This document shows positions 33,180 to 39,019 of a DNA stretch of 51,336 bases, one piece after another. This stretch comes from Candidatus Poribacteria bacterium (GTDB taxonomy: Bacteria; Poribacteria; WGA-4E; GCA-2687025): assembly GCA_016866785.1 (NCBI GenBank), contig VGLH01000011.1:1-51336 (forward strand). Reading direction: 5' to 3'. Positions within the stretch are counted from its first letter, which is position 1. Every line of letters starts with the position of its first letter. Made by a program: the position numbers and the translations under genes. A model generated the notes under the pieces. The model searched no databases. It was given only the letters and a program-made list of their open reading frames with translations, and was not told where the DNA came from.

Positions 33180-33524
33180 TCAGTTGAACGCGATGACCCG
33201 GGCGCATTCGGATGTCATCAGGCTCAGATCGAACTGGCTGCCCCAATGGAGGTTTGGGACGCCGGTCACTTCGGGAATGGCGCGTTCCTCGGCGTTGTGG
33301 GCGCAGACGGCGACTTCGATGCCGTCGCGCGCCAGTGCCTGGAACGCCTCGCGGGCGATGTGGTAGGCTCCGTCCGCCATGAGGAAGACGCGAACGCGCC
33401 GCCCCTGCGCATGAGCGGCGCGCGCCAGTCGGACGACCGTGTGGGCGTCCTGGTGTTCGAAGCCCGTCGTCAGCAGGATGCCAAGCGAGCCGTGATCGCC
33501 TTCAGCATCACCAGTGGACGGCAC
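33180..33524 (-). CDS. DsrE family protein adjacent to MoeB-type enzyme
   Basis: 114 residues. DsrE-like pattern: G-I-L-L-T-T-G, T-V-V-R-L-A-R-A-A, V-R-V-F-L-M-A-D-G-A-Y and E-V-A-V-C-A-H-N-A-E with a Cys at the place of the active Cys. The GTG at 33522-33524 lies within the end of the moeB-like gene (17-bp overlap), consistent with coupling. It probably supplies or receives persulfide sulfur for the carrier made by the neighbouring genes. Confidence 0.75.
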   Translation of the reverse strand: MPSTGDAEGDHGSLGILLTTGFEHQDAHTVVRLARAAHAQGRRVRVFLMADGAYHIAREAFQALARDGIEVAVCAHNAEERAIPEVTGVPNLHWGSQFDLSLMTSECARVIAFN

Positions 33525-34314
33525 AGAATTCCTCGTAGTCGATCAGCTCGGTGACCGTCGGGTTGTCACCGCAGACAGGGCATTCCGGGTCGCGGTTCAG
33601 CTTGAGCTTGCGGAAGTCCTGCGTCAGGGCGTTGTAGAGCAGGAGTTTCCCGACGAGCGGCTCGCCGATGCCCAGCAACACCTTGATCGTCTCGACCGCT
33701 TGCGTCGTCCCGACGATGCCGGGCAGCACGCCGAGAACCCCCGCTTCCTGGCAGCTCGGAGCCAAGTCCGGCGGCGGCGGAGCCGGGTAGAGGCATCGGT
33801 AGCAGGGCCCCACGCCCGGATGGAACACGGTCACCTGTCCCTCGAACTGGAAGATGCTCCCGTGGACGTTCGGCTTGTTCAGGAACACGCAGGCGTCGTT
33901 GATGAGATACCGAGTTGGGAAGTTGTCGCACCCGTCCACGATGATGTCGTAGTCGCCGAAGATCGCCATGACGTTCTCGGACGAGAGCTTCTCCGGATAA
34001 GGGACGACCTTCACGTCGGGATTGATGCCGGTGAGCGTCTCGGCGGCGGACTCAACCTTGAGCCTGCCGACGTCCGCCATCGAATGGAGGACCTGCCGCT
34101 GGAGGTTGCTCATGTCGACCCGGTCGTGATCGACGATGCCCAGCGTGCCGACGCCCGCCGCCGCGAGATAGAGCGCCGCCGGAGAGCCGAGCCCGCCTGC
34201 CCCGATGAGCAGCGCCTTGGAGTTCAGCAGCTTCGTCTGTCCCTTGCCGCCGACCTCTTTGAGGATGATATGCCGGCTGTACCGCCGGATCTGTTCGTCG
34301 GTGAAGCCTGCCAT
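33508..34314 (-). CDS. moeB: MoeB/ThiF-type sulfur-carrier adenylyltransferase
   Basis: 268 residues. Activates the C-terminus of a ubiquitin-like sulfur carrier by adenylation. The ATP-binding loop is G-A-G-G-L-G-S-P (residues 38-45); the zinc cysteines are C-Y-R-C and C-P-V-C-G, and the N-terminus R-Y-S-R-H-I-I-L is typical of MoeB. There is no rhodanese domain, unlike MoeZ, so sulfur must come from another protein, plausibly DsrE or TusA here. Its ATG is 1 bp after the stop of the carrier gene, so the two are partners. True molybdopterin function is unlikely because no moa or moe partner is near. Confidence 0.9.
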   Translation of the reverse strand: MAGFTDEQIRRYSRHIILKEVGGKGQTKLLNSKALLIGAGGLGSPAALYLAAAGVGTLGIVDHDRVDMSNLQRQVLHSMADVGRLKVESAAETLTGINPDVKVVPYPEKLSSENVMAIFGDYDIIVDGCDNFPTRYLINDACVFLNKPNVHGSIFQFEGQVTVFHPGVGPCYRCLYPAPPPPDLAPSCQEAGVLGVLPGIVGTTQAVETIKVLLGIGEPLVGKLLLYNALTQDFRKLKLNRDPECPVCGDNPTVTELIDYEEFCAVHW

Positions 34315-34315
34315 G

Positions 34316-34606
34316 TCATCCCTTCGATGGGATCGAGCCCCCGGCGATCGCGGGAATGATCGAGACCTCGTCGTTAGCCGCGACGGGGGTCTCGGCTCCC
34401 TTGAGGAACCGGACGTCCTCGTTGTTCAGGTAGATGTTGACGAACCGGCGGATCGCGCCGCTGTCGTCGCAGATGCGCGCCTTGATGCCGGCGTGCTTCG
34501 ATTCGAGATCGTCGATGATGGCGGCGATGGTATCGCCGTCGGCGGTCACTTCCGCCTGTCCGGCGGTCAGTCGTCGAAGCGGAGTCGGGATGCGAACCAG
34601 AGCCAC
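34316..34606 (-). CDS. MoaD/CysO-like ubiquitin-fold sulfur carrier with extra C-terminal tail
   Basis: 96 residues. The beta-grasp fold of MoaD/ThiS/CysO carriers is supported by size, by F-V-N-I-Y-L-N-N-E-D-V-R and by the end V-S-I-I-P-A-I-A-G-G. In the family the chain ends at Gly-Gly and becomes a thiocarboxylate. Here Gly89-Gly90 are followed by six more residues (S-I-P-S-K-G) before the TGA. I read the codons directly: GGG GGC TCG ATC CCA TCG AAG GGA TGA. Precedents for trimming are QbsE/QbsD and HcyS/HcyD, where a JAMM protease exposes the Gly-Gly. The partner MoeB-like gene follows immediately. Confidence 0.86.
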   Translation of the reverse strand: MALVRIPTPLRRLTAGQAEVTADGDTIAAIIDDLESKHAGIKARICDDSGAIRRFVNIYLNNEDVRFLKGAETPVAANDEVSIIPAIAGGSIPSKG

Positions 34607-34688
34607 GAGGATCGTCCTCCTAAGCTGACACGAGAGCCGCGTTCCAGCGCATTATATCGGACGGATCGCTCCGCGCTCACGGAAAACG

Positions 34689-34958
34689 TCACGCGCTCGG
34701 TGGTTCCGAGACGATACCGACGTTCTTGGGTCCCCGGAAATCCAGCACGACGCGCTCGTGCCGAACGCCCCGGAGCACCCAGCCGCGCGGATCGACGACT
34801 TCGGCAGCGTCGTTGTGCCGCTTGTTCAGCAAGCGGGAGAGCATCCCGCGTCCGCCGGCGATGTAGCGCACGGAAGTCCCCTACCGGTCGGCGATGAACG
34901 CCGCCAGGATTTCGAACCGTCGCGCGTCTCCGTGAAAGCGATGCTGCTGGCGGCTCAT
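34689..34958 (-). pseudogene. Broken small SAM-methyltransferase-like gene with in-frame TAG
   Basis: The frame ATG (34956-34958) to TAG (34881-34883) gives M-S-R-Q-Q-H-R-F-H-G followed by F-E-I-L-A-A-F-I-A-D-R. It then continues in the same frame through G-T-S-V-R-Y-I-A-G-G-R-G-M-L-S-R-L-L to D-P-R-G-W-V-L-R-G-V, with the terminal stop at 34689. I recall a small methyltransferase family with I-A-D-V-A-G-G-x-G-x-L and D-P-R-G-W. Against it, the TAG sits where Tyr or Phe is expected (one base from TAC or TAT), two residues of the motif are missing and the C-terminal half is gone. It is therefore read as a pseudogene lying between cysC and the carrier gene. The 60-residue part after the TAG could still be translated from a GTG at 34869-34871. 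Confidence 0.6.
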
Positions 34959-35007
34959 CGTCGGCGTCAAGCTAGCGGGCGTATCGCAGCCGCGTCGGAT
35001 GCCGCGA

Positions 35008-35532
35008 CTACAGGTACCCGAGCTCGTCCAGTTTGGCGATGATCTTCTTCGCCGATGCCTCGACCGTCTCTGTATCCGTGTCGCAGATGACTTCGGGGTT
35101 CAGCGGCTCTTCGTAGGGGTCGGAAACGCCGGTGAACTGCGGGATCTCGCCCGCGAGCGCCTTCTTGTAGAGCCCCTTCACGTCCCGCTCGATGCACACC
35201 TCCAGCGGGCACCGGACGTACACCTCGACGAAGTTGCCGATCTCCGCCCGCGCGTAGTCGCGCACCTCGCGGTAGGGCGAGATCGCGGCCGCGAGGGTCG
35301 CCGCGCCGTTGCGCGTGAGGAGCTTGCAGACGAACGCGATCCGCTTGATGTTCTCGTCGCGGTCTTCCTTGCTGAACCCCAGACCTTTGCTCAGGTGGGT
35401 TCGGACGACATCGCCGTCGAGAATCTCGACGTTTCGCCCGCGTTCCCGGATGAGCGCTTCGAGGCGGTTCGAGATCGTCGTCTTGCCTGCGCCGGACAGT
35501 CCTGTGAACCAGACCGTGAAGCCTTTACCCAT
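35008..35532 (-). CDS. cysC: Adenylylsulfate (APS) kinase
   Basis: 174 residues. Phosphorylates APS to PAPS with ATP. The P-loop G-L-S-G-A-G-K-T-T is at residues 11-19. [32 protein letters not shown], and [11 protein letters not shown] are the standard CysC motifs, all intact. ATG at 35530-35532, 18 bp after cysH. No CysN or Sat domain is fused. PAPS may serve sulfotransferases rather than the neighbouring reductase, which looks APS-specific. Confidence 0.95.
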   Translation of the reverse strand: MGKGFTVWFTGLSGAGKTTISNRLEALIRERGRNVEILDGDVVRTHLSKGLGFSKEDRDENIKRIAFVCKLLTRNGAATLAAAISPYREVRDYARAEIGNFVEVYVRCPLEVCIERDVKGLYKKALAGEIPQFTGVSDPYEEPLNPEVICDTDTETVEASAKKIIAKLDELGYL

Positions 35533-35550
35533 GTCCGACCCACGTCCCCT

Positions 35551-36318
35551 CTATGCGGTGTGCCGTTGCCGAACCTGCGCGCGCGACGTCGGCGCGAAGT
35601 GCGCCATATGGATGCCGCATTCCCTCTTTGCCGTGCCGCTCCATCGACCGGAGCGCTCGTCCTCGCCTTCCGTGACGGGACGCGTGCAGTGTGTGCACCC
35701 GATGCTCGCGTAGCCTCGGTCGTGCAGCTCATTGTACGGGATGCCGTGCTTGCGGATGAACGCCCACACGTCGTCCCGGCTCCACTCGGCGAGCGGGTTG
35801 ACCTTCACCATGTCGTGCCGCAGGTCCCACTCGACGATCCGGGCGTCCTGTCGCGTCTCCGATTGGGTTCGCCGGATGCCTGTGACCCACGCGCGATAGC
35901 CCGACAGCGCGTTCGCCAGGGGTTCGACCTTCCGCATGTGGCAGCAGAAGTCGGCGTCCGTGCGGAACAGGTCGCGACCATACTTCTCCGCCTGCTGGTC
36001 GACCGTCAACTCAGGAACGACCTCGATGATCTCTACTCCGTAGCGCTCGCGAAGCCGCTCACCGACCGCCTCCGTCTCCGGGAACTCGAAGCCGGTGTTC
36101 AGATGGATCACGGGTACCGTGGCGTCGATCTCCGCCATCAGGTGGATCGCCACGAGCGTTCCCGGACCGTAGTTGGACACGATGGCGAGCTCCGGCGCAT
36201 AGCGCGAGCGCGCCCACCGGAGCACGTCCGACGGATCCGCGCCGGCGAACTGCTGCGCGAAACCCGCGATCCTGTCGAAATCGTCAGCAGCGCCTGATGG
36301 CGCGAGCTGCCCTGCCAT
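35551..36318 (-). CDS. cysH: APS reductase, 4Fe-4S type (CysH)
   Basis: 255 residues. Reduces APS to sulfite and AMP using thioredoxin. The cluster cysteines are Cys125-Cys126 (D-F-C-C-H-M-R-K-V-E-P) and Cys208/Cys211 (C-T-H-C-T-R-P-V), the hallmark of APS rather than PAPS reductases. The catalytic cysteine is Cys234 in K-R-E-C-G-I-H. The N-terminal segment F-E-F-P-E-T-E is typical. The ATG at 36316-36318 has AAGAGG upstream; the open frame above it is not coding. It sits 85 bp downstream of cysK in the cluster. Confidence 0.95.
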   Translation of the reverse strand: MAGQLAPSGAADDFDRIAGFAQQFAGADPSDVLRWARSRYAPELAIVSNYGPGTLVAIHLMAEIDATVPVIHLNTGFEFPETEAVGERLRERYGVEIIEVVPELTVDQQAEKYGRDLFRTDADFCCHMRKVEPLANALSGYRAWVTGIRRTQSETRQDARIVEWDLRHDMVKVNPLAEWSRDDVWAFIRKHGIPYNELHDRGYASIGCTHCTRPVTEGEDERSGRWSGTAKRECGIHMAHFAPTSRAQVRQRHTA

Positions 36319-36403
36319 GGTTGACCTCTTCCTCGTTCGCGCACACGCGTTCCGCACGTGCCGGAAAACCCTCCGGCGGTTGACCTCTTTCTCTGCCGCC
36401 GCG

Positions 36404-37336
36404 CTACGACTTCTCGAAATGCTTCGCCAAGCTGAAGTAGCGCTCTCCCGTGTCGCACAACACGGTGACGACCCGTTTCTTGGGCCCCAGACGCTCCGCC
36501 ACCCGAAGCGAGGCAAAGACATTGGCTCCCGCGCTCATCCCGACCAGCAGACCTTCCGACCGGCTGATCGCGCACATCGTGTCGTAGGCGTCCTGCTCGC
36601 CCACCGCGATGACCTCGTCGATCAGACTCGCGTCGAGCACCTCGGGCACGAACCCCGCGCCCAAGCCGTCGATCCGCGTCGGACCCGGTCTGCCGCCCGA
36701 CAGGATCGCCGACGCCGCCGGTTCGACGGCGACGATCTTCACACCGAGGATGTGCTCCCGCAGCGCCTGCCCGACGCCCGTCAGCGTGCCGCCGGTCCCG
36801 ACGCCCGTCACGAAGGTGTCGATCTGCCCCTGCGTCGCCTCGAGGATCTCTCTACCCGTCGTCTGTCGATGGATCGCCGGATTCGCCGGGTTCCGAAACT
36901 GGTTCGGCATGAACGCGTTCTTCGTCCGGCGAAGAATCTCCTCCGCCTCCCAGATGGAACCCGCCATGCCGTCCGATTCGGGCGTCAGCACGATCTCTGC
37001 CCCGAAGGTCGTCAGGAGCGTCCGCTTCTCGACACTCACGTTCTCGGGCATCGTCAGGATCGCCCGATAGCCCCGTGACTGCGCGACGATGGCGAGCCCC
37101 AACCCCGTGTTCCCAGCGGTCGGCTCGACGATGGTGGCTCCCGGACGGATCGCCCCGCGCTGCTCCGCGTCGATCACCATCGACAGCGCGATGCGGTCCT
37201 TGATGCTCCCGCCGGGATTGTGTGATTCGAGCTTCGCAAGTATCTCCGCACATCCGCGCTCTGGGAGGCTGTTCAGTCGCACCAGCGGGGTGCTCCCGAT
37301 CAATCCCAGCACGTTCGCAATAGCGCTGCGCGTCAC
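36404..37336 (-). CDS. cysK: Cysteine synthase A (O-acetylserine sulfhydrylase)
   Basis: 310 residues. PLP enzyme making cysteine from O-acetylserine and sulfide. Motifs: L-E-S-H-N-P-G-G-S-I-K-D-R-I-A with the Schiff-base Lys, T-A-G-N-T-G-L-G-L-A, G-V-G-T-G-G-T-L-T-G-V, and the C-terminal D-T-G-E-R-Y-F-S. Start GTG at 37334-37336 with GGGAG about 9 nt upstream. It follows the Rrf2 regulator by 15 bp. CysK is known to bind partner proteins through their C-terminal Ile, and the neighbouring regulator ends in Ile. Confidence 0.93.
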   Translation of the reverse strand: MTRSAIANVLGLIGSTPLVRLNSLPERGCAEILAKLESHNPGGSIKDRIALSMVIDAEQRGAIRPGATIVEPTAGNTGLGLAIVAQSRGYRAILTMPENVSVEKRTLLTTFGAEIVLTPESDGMAGSIWEAEEILRRTKNAFMPNQFRNPANPAIHRQTTGREILEATQGQIDTFVTGVGTGGTLTGVGQALREHILGVKIVAVEPAASAILSGGRPGPTRIDGLGAGFVPEVLDASLIDEVIAVGEQDAYDTMCAISRSEGLLVGMSAGANVFASLRVAERLGPKKRVVTVLCDTGERYFSLAKHFEKS

Positions 37337-37351
37337 GGACGGCTCCCGGAA

Positions 37352-37798
37352 CTAGATCGAGAAGGTGAAGTTGTGCGCCACGACGGGTTCCTGAGTCGTC
37401 TGCGCCGACCGATCCGCCACGTCTTGGAGCGTGATGCCGTTGAGCCGTTCGAGCACAGCGTCTTCGAGCTCCTGCCACACGCTCTCCGCCGCTCGCTCGG
37501 TGTCCGCGCAGCCGGCTTCGCGCGAGTCGGCGCGCAGGTCGATGGGTCCCTCGATCGCGGTGTAGATGTCCCCGATGCGGATGCGGTCGGCGTTCTCGGC
37601 GAGGGTGTAGCCGCCGTCGGGTCCTCGCCGACTGGTCGTGAGCCCGGCGCGCTTGAGCCGCAGGAGGAGCTGTTCCAAGAAGGTGTGCGGGATGTTCTGA
37701 CGCTCCGCCAGAGCGGCGACGGACAGGGTTTCGCCCGGCTGCGAGGCGAGCTCGCACATCGCCAGGAGCGCGTACCGAGCCTTCGATGAGATCCGCAT
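37352..37798 (-). CDS. Rrf2-family regulator, CymR-like
   Basis: 148 residues. The winged-helix domain starts M-R-I-S-S-K-A-R-Y-A-L-L-A-M-C-E-L-A and has L-A-E-R-Q-N-I-P-H-T-F-L-E-Q-L-L and R-G-P-D-G-G-Y-T-L, all typical. The three-Cys cluster motif of IscR is not present (only one Cys in E-A-G-C-A-D-T), so it fits the cluster-free CymR type. It ends F-T-F-S-I, resembling the C-terminal Ile of Bacillus CymR, which works with CysK. The ATG at 37796-37798 is chosen because the family signature begins there; an upstream in-frame ATG near 37870 is inside the promoter. Confidence 0.85.
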   Translation of the reverse strand: MRISSKARYALLAMCELASQPGETLSVAALAERQNIPHTFLEQLLLRLKRAGLTTSRRGPDGGYTLAENADRIRIGDIYTAIEGPIDLRADSREAGCADTERAAESVWQELEDAVLERLNGITLQDVADRSAQTTQEPVVAHNFTFSI

Positions 37799-37833
37799 CG
37801 CAGCGTCCGACGACCTAGAACCAACGGATTGCC

Positions 37834-37868
37834 GACCGATACGGTCAAGATTCTGGCTATATTCTAGC
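37834..37868. promoter_or_regulatory. Two 13-bp palindromes downstream of and overlapping the promoter -10 box
   Basis: GACCG-ATA-CGGTC (37834-37846) and GCTA-TATTC-TAGC (37856-37868) have perfect arms. The second overlaps the -10 box at 37861-37866 and the first lies just downstream in the leader, both good places for a repressor. They are candidate sites for the Rrf2 regulator encoded next, though they are read only as symmetry and not as a known consensus. Confidence 0.45.
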
Positions 37869-37890
37869 AATAAGTGAGCGTTCTTGTCAA
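37861..37890 (-). promoter_or_regulatory. Near-consensus sigma-70 promoter for the sulfur cluster
   Basis: On the minus strand TTGACA (37885-37890) is separated by 18 bp from TAGAAT (37861-37866), giving 6/6 and 5/6 matches. Transcription would start near 37854 and reach the regulator ATG at 37798, then cysK and beyond. The stretch is AT-rich compared with its surroundings. Confidence 0.7.
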
Positions 37891-38015
37891 GTACTTCGGT
37901 AGGAGTTGCCCAATCACGATCTTATTGGTCGGGTTTGCGTTAGCGCTCTAGCCCCATCCTCCCTGAAGCGGAAAGGAGGCGGAGCTGAGCGGTCTGCCGA
38001 CACGGAGTGCAGCCT

Positions 38016-38052
38016 TGCCCCTCGTCCTGACCTTCTCCCACACGGGCCCTGA
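38016..38052. repeat. Dispersed intergenic hairpin repeat, copy C (degenerate)
   Basis: GCCCCTCGTCCTGACC followed by TTCTCCCACACGGGCCC repeats the start of the family motif but has lost its second arm. A related fragment (CCATCCTCCC, then GGAAAGGAGG) lies at about 37953-37979. The whole 37891-38129 gap has no gene. Confidence 0.5.
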
Positions 38053-38129
38053 GCGCGCGACAGTTTGCAGGAGAAAGTCGGGATGCGGGCCCGAGAGGGC
38101 TGGCAACGCACACCCATCGCCATGGGTCG

Positions 38130-39017
38130 CTAAGCCGGCGCGATCCCGCGTTCCACGATGCCCTCGACGGCTCGGCGCAGTCCCCTGCGGAACTCTGGCG
38201 AGAGCTCCCCTCGCAGCACGCGCGTCGTCGCGGAGATCGGCACGCCTCGGGCAGCCAGAATCTCCTTGGACACGAGCGGATGCCCCAGCCGCGTCAGGAA
38301 ATCGAACTGGCAGAGCCGCGCGTGCGCCGAAGCGTCCGTTCCGCCGGAAGCCGTGACCGCCGCGGCGTCTTCGGGATCGACGTTCGCCGCAAGGCTCATG
38401 GTTCCTGCGCACCCGTCCGCCATCGCCTCCGGCAGGAACGGCGTGTTCGCCTGAAAGATGCCCAGTGGCGTGCCACGCGCGGCTTCCGCCTGAGCCGCCG
38501 TCTTGGCGGGGTCGCAGGATGTCTCCTTGAACGCGAGGAATCTGCCCGTCTGCGCGAGCTCGCGCGTCAGCGACGCCGGCAGAAGCCGACGCACCGGCGA
38601 CGGGCACTCGTAGACTCCCAACGGGCAGTCGAGCGTATCGGCAAACGCGAGGAAGTGCGTACGGAGCTCCTCGTCCGTCGTCTCGTGATCTGGAACCCGG
38701 ATCACGACCGCGTCGACGCCGGTGTCCCCCATCTGGCGGCAGAAGGCGATCTGCTCCGCCAGCGTCTCCCCGAAGTTGCCCGTTGCCGTGACGGGAACGC
38801 GCCCCGCCGACGCTTCGACGGCTCCCCGCGCCAAGCTCAAGCGCTCGTTGTTCTCGAGCACGAACATCTCGCTCGACGAGCAGTTCGCGTAGAACCCCCC
38901 GACCCCTCGCGCGATGTACCACTCCAGCATCGTTCGGTAGGCTCCCAGGTCGATGGAGCCGTCAGCCGCGAACGGCGTCAACAGAACGGGCCACGCGCCT
39001 GCAAAGCGTTCCGCCAT
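38130..39017 (-). CDS. DapA-family lyase (dihydrodipicolinate synthase/NanA superfamily)
   Basis: 295 residues, typical length. Class I aldolase: Schiff-base Lys164 in F-K-E-T-S-C-D, Tyr136 in G-V-Y-E-C-P-S-P, and N-C-S-S-S-E at residues 45-50 where DapA proteins have G-T-T-G-E. The altered substrate loop and the lack of lysine genes make a sugar-acid aldolase or dehydratase likelier than DapA itself. It starts 2 bp after the stop of the GH2 gene (39020), suggesting joint work on a glycoside product such as a uronate. Start ATG at 39015-39017. Confidence 0.78.
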   Translation of the reverse strand: MAERFAGAWPVLLTPFAADGSIDLGAYRTMLEWYIARGVGGFYANCSSSEMFVLENNERLSLARGAVEASAGRVPVTATGNFGETLAEQIAFCRQMGDTGVDAVVIRVPDHETTDEELRTHFLAFADTLDCPLGVYECPSPVRRLLPASLTRELAQTGRFLAFKETSCDPAKTAAQAEAARGTPLGIFQANTPFLPEAMADGCAGTMSLAANVDPEDAAAVTASGGTDASAHARLCQFDFLTRLGHPLVSKEILAARGVPISATTRVLRGELSPEFRRGLRRAVEGIVERGIAPA

Positions 39018-39019
39018 TG

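Noticed and set aside
34689-34871. Stand-alone 60-residue gene
   Set aside because: The frame continues upstream past a TAG with matching protein context, so a broken methyltransferase is the simpler reading.
34881-34883. TAG read as pyrrolysine or another recoded amino acid
   Set aside because: The gene also lacks motif residues and its C-terminal half, so loss of function explains it without recoding.
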